DNA of 64,000 nt from Alistipes sp. Lineage in GTDB: Bacteria > Bacteroidota > Bacteroidia > Bacteroidales > Rikenellaceae. A model generated the notes under the pieces. It saw nothing but the letters and a program-made list of their open reading frames with translations. It did no database searches and was not told where the DNA came from. A program made the position numbers and the translations under genes. Below, one piece after another: positions 44,567 through 53,465 of this stretch. Within the stretch, counting starts at the first letter, position 1. Every line of letters begins with the position of its first letter. Location of the stretch: positions 1 through 64,000 of the forward strand of contig JAGBIC010000006.1 of NCBI GenBank assembly GCA_017935185.1, in the 5' to 3' direction.

Positions 44567-45742
44567 CTATTTCTCGATTACCCCCGAGCCGGCCAAACGT
44601 TCTCCGTCGTACCATGCGGCAAACTGTCCGGCTGCAATTCCGCGTTGTGGCTCATCAAAAAGTATGTAAAGACCATCGCTGCGTTGTATCAGCTGAGCAG
44701 CCTGCAAAGGTTGGCGATAACGTATTCTTACCATATATCGGCGTGATTCACCCACCTCCATATACTCTGTTGTGTTTACCCAATGAATCTGTTGTGGCAA
44801 AATGCGCAGAGCCTTGCGGTATAATCCGGGATGATTGTCACCCTCGCCAACATATATCACATTATCCTTGACGTCGGTAGCAATTATAAACAGCGACTCC
44901 TTGCGCCCTCCTATCCCTAATCCTTTTCTCTGGCCGATGGTGTAGAAGTGTGCGCCATTGTGAGTGCCTATCTTTTTGCCGTCACGCACGGTGTAGCTGA
45001 ACGGGCGTGCCAATGTCTCAACATCAGCGTCGGTAGGCATATTCTGATATCCGCGCCATGAGGGTAGAATCTCATGAATGTTGCCCTGCTTTGCAGCGAT
45101 CTGCTGTTGTAGAAATACGGGTAAATCAACCTTTCCTACGAAGCATATTCCCTGCGAATCCTTGCGCTTTGCTGTGGCGAGCTTCTGCTCCTGTGCAATT
45201 TGGCGCACCTCGGGTTTTTGCAGATGGCCTATCGGGAACAGAGCATATTTCAGTTGCTCTTGTGTGAGCTGGCACAAAAAATAACTTTGATCCTTGTTTT
45301 TGTCGGCACCAGCCAAAAGCGAGTAGACTGTTTTGCCGTCAATTGTTTGCTCCGCCTTTTGGCAATAATGTCCTGTCGCTACAAAATCGGCCCCCATCTT
45401 AAGTGCCTCCTTGAGAAAAACATCGAATTTAATCTCTCGATTGCACAGAACATCGGGGTTGGGCGTACGTCCCTGCTCATACTCCGAAAACATGTAATCC
45501 ACTACACGCTTGCGGTACTCCTCCGAAAGGTCTACAAAGCGGAAAGGAATATCGAGTCGTTTGGCCACCAACTCTGCAAACACTTGGTCGTCATACCATG
45601 GGCAATCGCCCTCCAGCGTGCCGGTTGTGTCGTGCCAATTGCGCATGAACAAACCGATGACCTCATGCCCCTGCTCCTTAAGCAGATAGGCGGCCACTGA
45701 CGAGTCCACTCCACCTGATAGTCCGACAACGATTTTAGCCAT
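44567..45742 (-). CDS. mnmA: tRNA 2-thiouridine(34) synthase
   Basis: Adds sulfur to the wobble uridine of tRNA-Lys, -Glu and -Gln. The 391-residue protein has the PP-loop GLSGGVDSSVAAYLL at residue 7, the conserved GLFMRNWHD, TPNPDVLCNREIKF with the first catalytic Cys, and GICFVG with the second. Length is slightly above E. coli MnmA. It is first in a two-gene unit with the EEP-like gene, on the minus strand. Confidence 0.95.
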   Translation of the reverse strand: MAKIVVGLSGGVDSSVAAYLLKEQGHEVIGLFMRNWHDTTGTLEGDCPWYDDQVFAELVAKRLDIPFRFVDLSEEYRKRVVDYMFSEYEQGRTPNPDVLCNREIKFDVFLKEALKMGADFVATGHYCQKAEQTIDGKTVYSLLAGADKNKDQSYFLCQLTQEQLKYALFPIGHLQKPEVRQIAQEQKLATAKRKDSQGICFVGKVDLPVFLQQQIAAKQGNIHEILPSWRGYQNMPTDADVETLARPFSYTVRDGKKIGTHNGAHFYTIGQRKGLGIGGRKESLFIIATDVKDNVIYVGEGDNHPGLYRKALRILPQQIHWVNTTEYMEVGESRRYMVRIRYRQPLQAAQLIQRSDGLYILFDEPQRGIAAGQFAAWYDGERLAGSGVIEK

Positions 45743-45770
45743 AGATTTGCAGAATTGTTGAATTCGGCCG

Positions 45771-45778
45771 CAAAGTTA
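45771..45778 (-). promoter_or_regulatory. -7 element for mnmA
   Basis: TAACTTTG on the minus strand, 28 bases before the mnmA ATG, followed by C. The nearest upstream TTG is at a longer spacing than usual (24). Confidence 0.45.
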
Positions 45779-45863
45779 CGAAAAACATTTTGGAAAAGTT
45801 GCCAAATATAGCTCTGGAAACCCTTGTGAGGCTAAATTTAACATTTATTTAATCAAAATATAT

Positions 45864-45896
45864 ACAAAAAGCCCACCTTTTCGTGGAGGCGGGCTT
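45864..45896 (-). terminator. Terminator of lipoprotein unit 3
   Basis: AAGCCC (45869-45874) pairs with GGGCTT (45891-45896), with an inner stem, followed by T on the minus strand. Confidence 0.75.
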
Positions 45897-45917
45897 GATT
45901 TTACATCAATAACAAAG

Positions 45918-47264
45918 TTATTGCAGCGAGTATGTCATCTCGATGGATGTGATGTCGCATGCTTGTTGTGTGTCCGTAAAGTTTTTTACATAAGCATGCA
46001 GATAATATTGCGTTGCGGGGTTGAGACCTGTCAAAGTGTATGTCATAGTTTTGCTCAAATTGGCTTTAGCCCCACCACCTTCAACGGGAGTAAGTTCACT
46101 ATCGGTGATGGCGATTTTGTATTGTCGTTCGCTGTATGTGTCGCGTAGCTTTACTATAACTTTTGTCAGAGCATAGCCATCAATTACGGGTAAGGCTATT
46201 GTGCCGTAGTCGTCGTTCTTCTGCAAGTTGATTCTCAATCCGCCGTATGAATAGTACATATTCACGATGCCTGCAAAGGTATAGTTGTAATCGCCAAATT
46301 TATATGTGCCGTTTATTGCGCTTGTTGTGTCCTTATCGGGGAATTCGGCAGGATAACCGTTCTCGTCAGAGAATGTGGCGGTTACACTCTTCTCGTTGGC
46401 CATAAGTGTGGTGGCAGATAGCTCTAATGTGGTCTCCATAATCACACCTGCCTCGAAGTCGCATTTTGCGCCGTTGAAATCTTTTATGATTTCATACGAT
46501 TTTCCATCGGCCTTTACTACAAACTTCAAAACCTCTCCGGCCGCTATGCTAAACGGCGCTGCGGCAACCCATGCGATAAAAGGCTCTGTTGAAGAGTAGG
46601 TTGCCTCGCTATCGATGGTTAGTTCGATAGTATTACTTCCATCACTACCGCTTATATTCCCAGTTAAAAAATCAACCGTGCGATCGCCTGAAAGCGAAAT
46701 GCCTTGTGGCGCTGTAATCTTCACTGATTGGATGGCTGCAATATCGGTTTGAGTGGCATTGGTGATGTTGAGTTTAAGTACCGATGCGGTATGGTTCATT
46801 GTTAAATGGATGTCGTCAGGCATAGCTGTGGTAGAACCATACATTGCATCCAAGTATGCTATATGTGAAGAGTCGTTATTGTCGATTTGGGTCTGTGTGG
46901 CATCTCCAACAGTCACCATTGCACTTCTTTCGGCCGGGTGTAGGGAGGTTGAAGATAACGGATATGTGGCAATAACATAATAATTATGCTGCAAAAGTTC
47001 TGCCGATGAAGTGCTTGTGAATATCCCCTGCGAGGAATCGGAGGTTGTGAAAATCAAATTTTGAGAAGAGGTTTCGTCAATAAACTCCACATTCAATGCA
47101 TCGCCATCCTCCCATGTGGTTGCTTCTCCGTCAAATATTGCTCGTGAGCCATTCTGTGAGGCTTGTAATGTGATGAGTCCTTTGTATATTCCCGACTCTT
47201 TGTTGGTACAGCCGCTGAATATAAATGCTGCTGATATGATTATAAATATTGCTATCTTCTTCAT
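45918..47264 (-). CDS. Fimbrillin-like surface lipoprotein, unit 3
   Basis: A 448-residue lipoprotein with lipidated Cys at residue 19 (IFSGC), the same position as in units 1 and 2. The start of the mature protein has NKES, a weaker match to the surface-export signal. The fimbrillin/Mfa-like pattern follows: GSRAIFDGEATTWEDGDALNVEF. The protein is longer than the other two, with an added C-terminal domain (about 280-448, starting TLMANEKSVTATF and ending with a YYLHAYVKNF-type segment) that looks like a beta-sandwich. It lies 33 bp after the small peptide gene. Function unknown. Confidence 0.75.
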   Translation of the reverse strand: MKKIAIFIIISAAFIFSGCTNKESGIYKGLITLQASQNGSRAIFDGEATTWEDGDALNVEFIDETSSQNLIFTTSDSSQGIFTSTSSAELLQHNYYVIATYPLSSTSLHPAERSAMVTVGDATQTQIDNNDSSHIAYLDAMYGSTTAMPDDIHLTMNHTASVLKLNITNATQTDIAAIQSVKITAPQGISLSGDRTVDFLTGNISGSDGSNTIELTIDSEATYSSTEPFIAWVAAAPFSIAAGEVLKFVVKADGKSYEIIKDFNGAKCDFEAGVIMETTLELSATTLMANEKSVTATFSDENGYPAEFPDKDTTSAINGTYKFGDYNYTFAGIVNMYYSYGGLRINLQKNDDYGTIALPVIDGYALTKVIVKLRDTYSERQYKIAITDSELTPVEGGGAKANLSKTMTYTLTGLNPATQYYLHAYVKNFTDTQQACDITSIEMTYSLQ

Positions 47265-47297
47265 AATATTAACGATTTGGGTTGGAAAATAGAGGTG

Positions 47298-47408
47298 TTA
47301 GAAATTGCCGTTGCCCCATCCTGCTGGAGTGGCAGACGTGGCGAAGCCTTGTTCTACACTGATTTCGATAATCTCGATTTCCGGCGTTACATAATTTTCT
47401 TTTGTCAT
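47298..47408 (-). CDS. Small conserved peptide, unit 3 (36 aa), function unknown
   Basis: Third copy of the small peptide, translated by hand from the minus strand: MTKENYVTPEIEIIEIS, then VEQGFATSATPAGWGNGNF. Compared with the copies at 488 and 9328 it keeps Y, P-E, the alternating acidic/aliphatic stretch, V-E-x-G-F-A and the Ser two residues later; Val is changed to Ile in several places, which shows selection on the protein. The tail is unique and Gly-rich. The ATG is preceded by AAACAAACATT, close to the sequence before unit 2. Confidence 0.8.
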   Translation of the reverse strand: MTKENYVTPEIEIIEISVEQGFATSATPAGWGNGNF

Positions 47409-47442
47409 AATGTTTGTTTTTATGAAGTTATAAAATGAGTAA

Positions 47443-47500
47443 ATCCCCGAAAAGGGGGATCCTATAACTCAAATATAGGAATAAAATTTTATTTTGGCAA
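47443..47500 (-). promoter_or_regulatory. Promoter and short hairpin leader for unit 3
   Basis: On the minus strand, TTG (47498-47500), a 20-base spacer and TATATTTG (47470-47477). The leader is about 55 bases and carries a hairpin (ATCCCC 47443-47448 with GGGGAT 47455-47460). Promoter spacing is the same as in units 1 and 2; the leader is much shorter and lacks the nine-C run. Confidence 0.65.
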
Positions 47501-47520
47501 ATATGGATTGATTCTTTGTG

Positions 47521-48081
47521 CTACTTTCCGATGCAATGGTTTCGCAGTTCTCGTGCAAGAGCCTTCTCTTGACCTTGTGTTAAGATGTCAAGTAGAGCAT
47601 GAAAATTGGGTGAATGATTGAAATGAATGATGTGGCACAACTCATGCAGAATCACATAATTGCGCAAATGTTCGGGGAGCGTCATGAGGAACAGGCTCAA
47701 CGAGATATTGCCTTGGCGTGTGCAAGAGCCCCATTTGGAACGTGTGGCTCGAATAGTAACCTTGTTGTATTTGATGTTGAATTTCGTCGCCAACTCCTCG
47801 GTACGTTTGGGTAAAAACGCTTTAGCCTCAGTGCGTAAGGCCTCAATCTGCTCGGAAGTGTAAATGTAGGGCTTGCGATTGGTGGAATATTTTTGGCGGG
47901 AGTTCTCCACCCATTCAATTTTGGATTCCAGAAAGGCTAACGCCTTTTTCTGCGAAACGTATGGTGGAAATGAAAGGCGTACTTCACCCGAAGGGCGAAC
48001 CGTAAGCGATATGCGTACGGAACGCCTGGTGGATGATAGCACTATCTCTCCCAAATGTGGATGGAGATAAATGGATTTCAT
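47521..48081 (-). CDS. YgjP-like (DUF45) metallopeptidase-domain protein
   Basis: A 186-residue protein of the YgjP/DUF45 group. VILHELCHIIHFNHSPNFHALL (about 145-166) is a zincin-type HExxH motif written HELCH, followed by the NHSPNF segment with the third ligand. SKWGSCTRQGNISLS is the other family hallmark. The physiological substrate is not known. It lies 9 bp after rlmB and is the last gene of the run. Confidence 0.88.
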   Translation of the reverse strand: MKSIYLHPHLGEIVLSSTRRSVRISLTVRPSGEVRLSFPPYVSQKKALAFLESKIEWVENSRQKYSTNRKPYIYTSEQIEALRTEAKAFLPKRTEELATKFNIKYNKVTIRATRSKWGSCTRQGNISLSLFLMTLPEHLRNYVILHELCHIIHFNHSPNFHALLDILTQGQEKALARELRNHCIGK

Positions 48082-48090
48082 TTCTGCGGA

Positions 48091-48825
48091 TTACTCTCCA
48101 ATACGCTGGCGTACCACCTCGAAGAGCATTACGGCTGCTGCTGCCGAAACGTTCAACGATTCGATTGAACCGATAAGCGGAATGGCCAACTGCTCGTCGC
48201 ACAGTTTCAAAACCTCTTTTGATATGCCTGTATCCTCGGCACCCATAACAATTACCGTGGGCTTGCGCATGTCGGCATCGTAGATGAGCTTGCGACTCTT
48301 CTCTGTGGCTGCGACAATTTGATACCCCTCGGCCTGCAATGCCTTTAGAGTGTTGCGTATTGAGCCTACACGGCATACGGGAATACGATTCAATGCCCCG
48401 GCCGATGAGCGCATTGCCTCCGAGTTTACGGGAGCAGAGTTCTTTAGCGGAGTGATAAGGCCATGTGCACCTGCGCACTCGGCAGAACGGGCTATTGCCC
48501 CGAAATTTCGCACATCTGTAACGCCGTCGAACAAGACAATCAAAGGTGTTTCGTCATCGGGAACACGCTCCATAATGTCGTTTAGTTCCACATACTCTAT
48601 TGGTGCAATCTGTGCCACAACTCCCTGATGATTAAGGCGGGTGAGCCGGTTGAGTTTCTCGACGGGAACTTCTTGAATACGAACTCGGTGGCGAATAGCC
48701 AAATCACGCAATTCGCTCATGAGTTGTCCTTCAGCGCCTTTGCGAATGTAGAGTCGTTCAATCTGCTTGCCTGTCTGGATGGCTTCGGCCACAGGGCGAA
48801 TACCAAAAACAATGTCGTTTGCCAT
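48091..48825 (-). CDS. rlmB: 23S rRNA (guanosine-2'-O-)-methyltransferase, TrmH family
   Basis: A 244-residue SPOUT methyltransferase: N-terminal L30e-like substrate-binding domain (about 1-75) and C-terminal SAM-binding knot with VLFDGVTDVRNFGAIARSAE, VMGAEDTGISKEVL and IPLIGSIESLNVSAAAAV. These suit RlmB, which modifies G2251 of 23S rRNA; other TrmH-family targets cannot be excluded by sequence alone. It lies 16 bp after the xylanase gene. Confidence 0.88.
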   Translation of the reverse strand: MANDIVFGIRPVAEAIQTGKQIERLYIRKGAEGQLMSELRDLAIRHRVRIQEVPVEKLNRLTRLNHQGVVAQIAPIEYVELNDIMERVPDDETPLIVLFDGVTDVRNFGAIARSAECAGAHGLITPLKNSAPVNSEAMRSSAGALNRIPVCRVGSIRNTLKALQAEGYQIVAATEKSRKLIYDADMRKPTVIVMGAEDTGISKEVLKLCDEQLAIPLIGSIESLNVSAAAAVMLFEVVRQRIGE

Positions 48826-48841
48826 ATATCAAATTATTGTT

Positions 48842-49960
48842 TTACTTGCTGTTTAGCATCTCTATGAGTCGCCCAACAATGGGTTTGGCATTGTGTTGGC
48901 GATCAAAGGGGAGGGCGTAGTCGGTACGTCCTCTTACGGGGAAGTTGTTGAGCCAAGAGTCTCCATCACAAACTCCCCAAAAAGTCACGCGCGTAATATC
49001 GTCGCTGTGTCGCATGATAATCTCCCACACCTTCTCCATGCGGCTGTGCCATCTTTGATAGGCTTCATCTGGCAGACCATCTACATAGGGATTACGGGCT
49101 TTGGCAGGATCAGCACCGCCTTCTGCCAGGTCGGCCGTTAATCTCTCGGTCGGTATGGCGCTCATGTCAAATTCGGTCATCATAATTTTTACACCGGCAG
49201 CTGCAAAAGCCTCAATACTCTTTTCGTACTCCGTGAGGTTGGGCTTTGAAATACCCATATGGCTTTGCATGCCGACTGCGTCGATTCTCAATCCGCGCTT
49301 GCGAAGCTCTCCGATAAGCTTGACAACAGTATTGCGCTTGCCTTCGGCCCACATATTGTAGTCGTTGTAGTATAGCTCGGCCTCGGGGTCGGCCTCGTGG
49401 GTATATTGGAATGCGAGCGGGATAAACTCCTCGCCCAGAATCTGGTAGAATGGTGATTTGCGATAGCTTCCATCCTCCATAATAGCCTCATTGACAACAT
49501 CCCAACCCTTGATTCGCCCTTTGTATCGGCCTACAACAGTTGAAATGTGTTCTTTCATGATAGCCTTCAGCTCCTCGGCACTGCGTAGTGAACCGTCCTC
49601 GTTATGGCAGAACCAACGGGGAAGTTGCGAGTGCCATATCAGGGTATGCCCCGTAATGACAATATCGTTCTGCTCTCCAAACTCAACCAATTTGTCAGCC
49701 AAACTGAAGCTGTATCTGTCGCGTTGCGGGTGGATAGGCTGGCTTTTCATGCAATTTTCTGCCACGATGGCGTTGAAATGCTCTTTTATAATCTTGATGC
49801 CCGCCGTATCGTGCCCCAGTATTTGATTGTGGTTTAGAGCTGTACCGATAAGGAATTTTCCTTTAGCCGCATCTTTGAGCGATGAGGGACTTTGTGCATA
49901 GCCCGATAAAAAAGTCATGCAGGCAATTAGCGCACTGATAATGTGGATAGAGATCTTCAT
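48842..49960 (-). CDS. GH10 endo-1,4-beta-xylanase, exported
   Basis: A 372-residue xylanase with a signal peptide ending near GYAQ. The GH10 barrel shows TALNHNQI, AENCMKSQPIHP, GHTLIWHSQLPRW, WDVVNEAIMEDG (acid/base Glu) and IMMTEFDMSA (nucleophile Glu). All catalytic residues are present. It has no carbohydrate-binding module and no lipobox. Its position within a run of housekeeping genes (rpe, ABC-F, rlmB) rather than a xylan locus is unusual. Confidence 0.94.
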   Translation of the reverse strand: MKISIHIISALIACMTFLSGYAQSPSSLKDAAKGKFLIGTALNHNQILGHDTAGIKIIKEHFNAIVAENCMKSQPIHPQRDRYSFSLADKLVEFGEQNDIVITGHTLIWHSQLPRWFCHNEDGSLRSAEELKAIMKEHISTVVGRYKGRIKGWDVVNEAIMEDGSYRKSPFYQILGEEFIPLAFQYTHEADPEAELYYNDYNMWAEGKRNTVVKLIGELRKRGLRIDAVGMQSHMGISKPNLTEYEKSIEAFAAAGVKIMMTEFDMSAIPTERLTADLAEGGADPAKARNPYVDGLPDEAYQRWHSRMEKVWEIIMRHSDDITRVTFWGVCDGDSWLNNFPVRGRTDYALPFDRQHNAKPIVGRLIEMLNSK

Positions 49961-49996
49961 GTGGTTTTTACTTTGGTTGGTTTATTGTTGTTCGGT

Positions 49997-51928
49997 TTAT
50001 TGTTGTTCGGTTATCTCTAATTCGTAACTTGCTTTTTCCCATTCGTGCATAAGGTGGTCGTAACGGGTTTTTAGCCCATTGTATGCACTGTAGTCATCCT
50101 CGTTATATTCGGTTGCACTGGCAAACTTCGCATCGTATGCTGCAATCTGTTGTTCCACCTCGGCAAGTTCCTCTTCGATGGTTTCAACAGCTTTGCGCAA
50201 TTTACGCAGTAGCTTCTCGCGCTCCTTTTTCTGCTCGTATGAGAGTTTGCCTTGTGAGCTGTCTTGAGATTGTGGGCTTGTTGCAGGTGCGTCTTTACGC
50301 TCAATCTCCTGTAATGATTCTATTTTACGTTTCTCAAGAAAATAGTATATGCCTCCCAAATACTCCTTTACTCCACCATCACGGAATTCATAGACTCTAT
50401 CGACCATGCCGTCAAGAAAATCTCGGTCGTGCGATACAACCACCACTGTGCCGTCGTATTTTTGCAGCGCACGTTTCAGGATGTCTTTCGATCGCATATC
50501 CATGTGGTTGGTGGGCTCGTCAAGCACCAGCAGGTTGTAGGGCTCGAGCATCAGGCGGGCCATGGCCAAGCGTGAACGCTCACCGCCCGATAATACCTTT
50601 ACTTTTTTGTCGATATCCTCACCTCGGAAGAGAAATGCTCCCAAAATGTCACGTAGACGTGTCCGTATATCACCCACAGCAACTCGGTCGAGAGTGTCGA
50701 AGACGGTAAATTCACCATCCATCAAATCGTCCTGATTCTGTGCGTAATATCCGATATTTACATTTGCTCCGAGTCGGATTGTGCCTTCGGTGGCCTCCAG
50801 CTCGCCGATAAGCATACGTGCCATTGTGGTTTTACCCTCACCGTTACGACCGACCAAGGCGATTTTCTGCCCTCGTTCGATTGTGATTGTAGCGTCAGAG
50901 AAGATTCGTTTCTCTCCAAAGGCTTTTCCTGCCTCCTTGATTTCGGCAACTATTTGTCCGGAGCGGGGTGCGGGTGGAAATTTAATGTTGAGCGTGGCCA
51001 AATCCTCCTCTTCAACCTCGATGCGCTCCAATCGCTCAAGTTGTTTTATGCGTGATTGTACCTGATTGCTTTTGGTGGGCTTGTAGCGAAATTTCTCGAT
51101 AAACTCTTCGGTTTTCTCGATCATCTTCTGCTGATTTTCGTAGGCGGCCATCTGTTGTGCGCGGCGCTCGGCACGCAACTCTACATATTTCGAGTAGGGG
51201 ACTTTGTAATCGTAGGCATGCCCCAAAGATAACTCAATTGTGCGGGTGGTGACATTGTCAAGGAAAGCCCTGTCGTGCGAAATTAACAGAACCGCTCCGT
51301 TATAATTTTTCAGATACTCCTCCAACCATTGGATACTCTCAATGTCGAGGTGGTTGGTTGGCTCATCGAGCAGAAATATCGATGGTCTTTGCAGAAGCAG
51401 TTTGGCCAACTCGATGCGCATGCGCCATCCTCCCGAGAACTCGCTTGTCGCGCGGTCGAAATCCGAACGCTTGAAACCTAGTCCGAGTAGGGTTTTCTCG
51501 ATGTCGGCCTCGCGTGAGTCACCACCTAAAATGTGGTAATGATCCTGCGCTTCGTTGAGTTTCTGTAATAGTGCTGCGTACTCTTCGCTTTGATAATCGG
51601 TACGTTCGGTTATCTCGGCAGTGAGCCTGCCGATTTCGGCTTCCAACCTCAGAACCTCGGCAAAGGTTTTTTCGGTCTCGGCTTTCAGAGTGGTGGTGTC
51701 GGCAACTCGCATCTGTTGAGGGAGGTAACCTATGCTACACTCTCCGTTTATTGTTACGGCACCCTCGGTGGGTTGTTGTTCTCCTGTGATGATACGTAAC
51801 AATGTGGTCTTGCCTGCACCGTTCTTGCCGACAAGACCTATACGGTCTTTGTCGTTAATCAAAAACGATACATTATCGAATAGGGTCCACCCTCCGTAGC
51901 TTACATTTAAATTGTCTAACGATATCAC
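49997..51928 (-). CDS. ABC-F family ATPase (first of two)
   Basis: A 643-residue soluble protein with two ABC domains and no membrane segments, as in ABC-F translation factors. Walker A motifs are GLVGKNGAGKTTLL and ALVGRNGEGKTTM; signature/Walker B regions are EFSGGWRMRIELA with LLDEPTNHLD, and LSGGERSRLAMARL with LVLDEPTNHMD. A linker of about 80 residues joins them and a C-terminal coiled coil (about 565-635) is visible. The role is probably ribosome-associated; a resistance function cannot be judged from this. The second ABC-F gene is at 57839. Confidence 0.92.
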   Translation of the reverse strand: MISLDNLNVSYGGWTLFDNVSFLINDKDRIGLVGKNGAGKTTLLRIITGEQQPTEGAVTINGECSIGYLPQQMRVADTTTLKAETEKTFAEVLRLEAEIGRLTAEITERTDYQSEEYAALLQKLNEAQDHYHILGGDSREADIEKTLLGLGFKRSDFDRATSEFSGGWRMRIELAKLLLQRPSIFLLDEPTNHLDIESIQWLEEYLKNYNGAVLLISHDRAFLDNVTTRTIELSLGHAYDYKVPYSKYVELRAERRAQQMAAYENQQKMIEKTEEFIEKFRYKPTKSNQVQSRIKQLERLERIEVEEEDLATLNIKFPPAPRSGQIVAEIKEAGKAFGEKRIFSDATITIERGQKIALVGRNGEGKTTMARMLIGELEATEGTIRLGANVNIGYYAQNQDDLMDGEFTVFDTLDRVAVGDIRTRLRDILGAFLFRGEDIDKKVKVLSGGERSRLAMARLMLEPYNLLVLDEPTNHMDMRSKDILKRALQKYDGTVVVVSHDRDFLDGMVDRVYEFRDGGVKEYLGGIYYFLEKRKIESLQEIERKDAPATSPQSQDSSQGKLSYEQKKEREKLLRKLRKAVETIEEELAEVEQQIAAYDAKFASATEYNEDDYSAYNGLKTRYDHLMHEWEKASYELEITEQQ

Positions 51929-51943
51929 CGCAGTCTACGATTT

Positions 51944-52594
51944 TTAAGATTGCAACATTTTTACGATTTCACCCTCAGGGTCTTCTGCGCCGAATACTGC
52001 ACTTCCCGCTACCAAAACCTCTGCGCCGGCGTTAAATACTGCTCCGGAATTTTTGGCTGATATTCCACCATCAACCTCAATCAGGAACTCCAAACCTTGC
52101 TCTTTGCGCATCTCTGCCAGACGGCTGATCTTGGCAAGCGATGACACAATGAATGATTGCCCGCCAAATCCGGGTTCTACACTCATCACAAGCACCATGT
52201 CTACCTTCGGTAAAATATCTTTGAGCACATCGGCTTCGGTTGCAGGTTTTATCGATATGCCGACCTTTGCTCCGGCCTTACGTATGGCGTCAATGCATCC
52301 GTCGATGTCGTCGGTGGCTTCGTAGTGGAAAGTAACATAATCGGCACCTGCTTCAACAAATCGTTTGACATAGAGCTCGGGGTGAACAATCATCAGATGC
52401 ACGTCAAGAACTTTTGTTGTCGCTTTGCGAATAGGTTTCATTACGGGGAATCCAAATGAGATGTTTGGCACGAAAACACCATCCATCACATCAATATGAA
52501 TCCACTCGGCACTGCTCTGCTCCAACATCTTTGTGTCACGTTCCAGATTGCCGAAATCTGCCGATAACATCGAGGGCGAAATTATACGTTTCAT
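51944..52594 (-). CDS. rpe: Ribulose-phosphate 3-epimerase
   Basis: Interconverts ribulose 5-phosphate and xylulose 5-phosphate. The 216-residue TIM-barrel protein has ISPSMLSADFGNL, HIDVMDGVFVPNISFG (metal His/Asp), HLMIVHPE and MSVEPGFGGQSF, followed by EVDGGI. A start 24 bases upstream would lie inside the -7 element at 52616-52623, so the ATG at 52594 is used. It leads a minus-strand run of five genes. Confidence 0.95.
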   Translation of the reverse strand: MKRIISPSMLSADFGNLERDTKMLEQSSAEWIHIDVMDGVFVPNISFGFPVMKPIRKATTKVLDVHLMIVHPELYVKRFVEAGADYVTFHYEATDDIDGCIDAIRKAGAKVGISIKPATEADVLKDILPKVDMVLVMSVEPGFGGQSFIVSSLAKISRLAEMRKEQGLEFLIEVDGGISAKNSGAVFNAGAEVLVAGSAVFGAEDPEGEIVKMLQS

Positions 52595-52615
52595 AGCTAA
52601 AATTGTATCTTTCTG

Positions 52616-52623
52616 CAAAGGTA
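52616..52623 (-). promoter_or_regulatory. -7 element for rpe (decides its start)
   Basis: TACCTTTG on the minus strand, followed by C, 21 bases before the rpe ATG at 52594. The alternative ATG at 52618 is inside the element. No clear -33 TTG. Confidence 0.5.
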
Positions 52624-52719
52624 AGAATTTTTAATGGTTAAATTAAGAAAAATGTTGTTCGGGTTTCGCATATTTTTTGTATGACCATTTGTGAGGATTT
52701 ATTAAAAATACAAACTATT

Positions 52720-53379
52720 ATGAAAAAGTTTTTACCATTACTCTCTGTTGCACTTCTTGCCTCGGCTGTGGCCTCGGCGCAAGAGTTGCGTTATGGTATC
52801 ACAGGAGCCCTTAATTTCAGCCATTACGATTTTAGCGCAGGCGGGCTGTCGCTTGATACCGATTCACGATTGGGCTTTAAAGCCGGCTTCCGTATGGAGA
52901 TGGACGCTCCGTTTATTTACGATGGTTTCTACTTTGATATGGAAGCCCTGTTAAGCTCAAAAGGAGCTAAGTATGACACTGCTATAGAGGGCGGAACGGC
53001 CTCTTATACAGCTCGTCCCTACTATCTTGAAGTGCCTATTCATATAGGCTATAAGTATATGTTTGGCAGTAGCGAGTGGGGCGTTTTTGCATCGTTTGGC
53101 CCATATTTGGGTGTGGGATTGTTTGGTAGCGACAAGTTGAGCGTAAACTCTTCGGTAGAACCTGTCGATATTGCCGACATTGACACCTCGCCCGATAGCT
53201 TCTCGTCGGAGACTCTCAAACGATTTGATTTTGGATTGGGATTGCGCGCAGGTGTTCAGATGTTTGACCACTACCGCATATATGTGGGTTATGATTGGGG
53301 TTTGATAAATATTGCGAAGATGTCGCAGTCGAAAATTCACAATCGCAACTTCTATGTAGGCGCTGCCTATATGTTCTAA
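52720..53379 (+). CDS. Outer membrane beta-barrel protein (PorT-like)
   Basis: The ATG at 52720 gives a 219-residue protein with a clean signal peptide ending near ASAQ (residue 21); the upstream in-frame ATG at 52681 would put 13 residues in front of it. The mature protein is a series of amphipathic strands (ELRYGITGALNFSHYDF, LGFKAGFRMEM, FGLGLRAGVQM, HNRNFYVGAAYMF) with an aromatic C-terminal residue, typical for small porin-family barrels. No ligand can be named. It stands alone on the plus strand. Confidence 0.82.
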   Translation: MKKFLPLLSVALLASAVASAQELRYGITGALNFSHYDFSAGGLSLDTDSRLGFKAGFRMEMDAPFIYDGFYFDMEALLSSKGAKYDTAIEGGTASYTARPYYLEVPIHIGYKYMFGSSEWGVFASFGPYLGVGLFGSDKLSVNSSVEPVDIADIDTSPDSFSSETLKRFDFGLGLRAGVQMFDHYRIYVGYDWGLINIAKMSQSKIHNRNFYVGAAYMF

Positions 53380-53424
53380 CTCTCGCAAATGACGCTCTGT
53401 ATGATGTTGGCGTCAATGATAAGA

Positions 53425-53465
53425 ACGCCCTCGCAACTGTCGAATTGTCGAGGGCGTAGATTTTA
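53425..53465. terminator. Terminator between converging genes
   Basis: ACGCCCTCG (53425-53433) pairs with CGAGGGCGT (53449-53457), followed by a T-rich stretch. A weaker GACGC/GCGTC hairpin precedes it at about 53390-53413. Confidence 0.7.

Noticed and set aside
52681-52719. Upstream ATG for the PorT-like protein
   Set aside because: It places 13 polar residues before an otherwise complete signal peptide starting at 52720.
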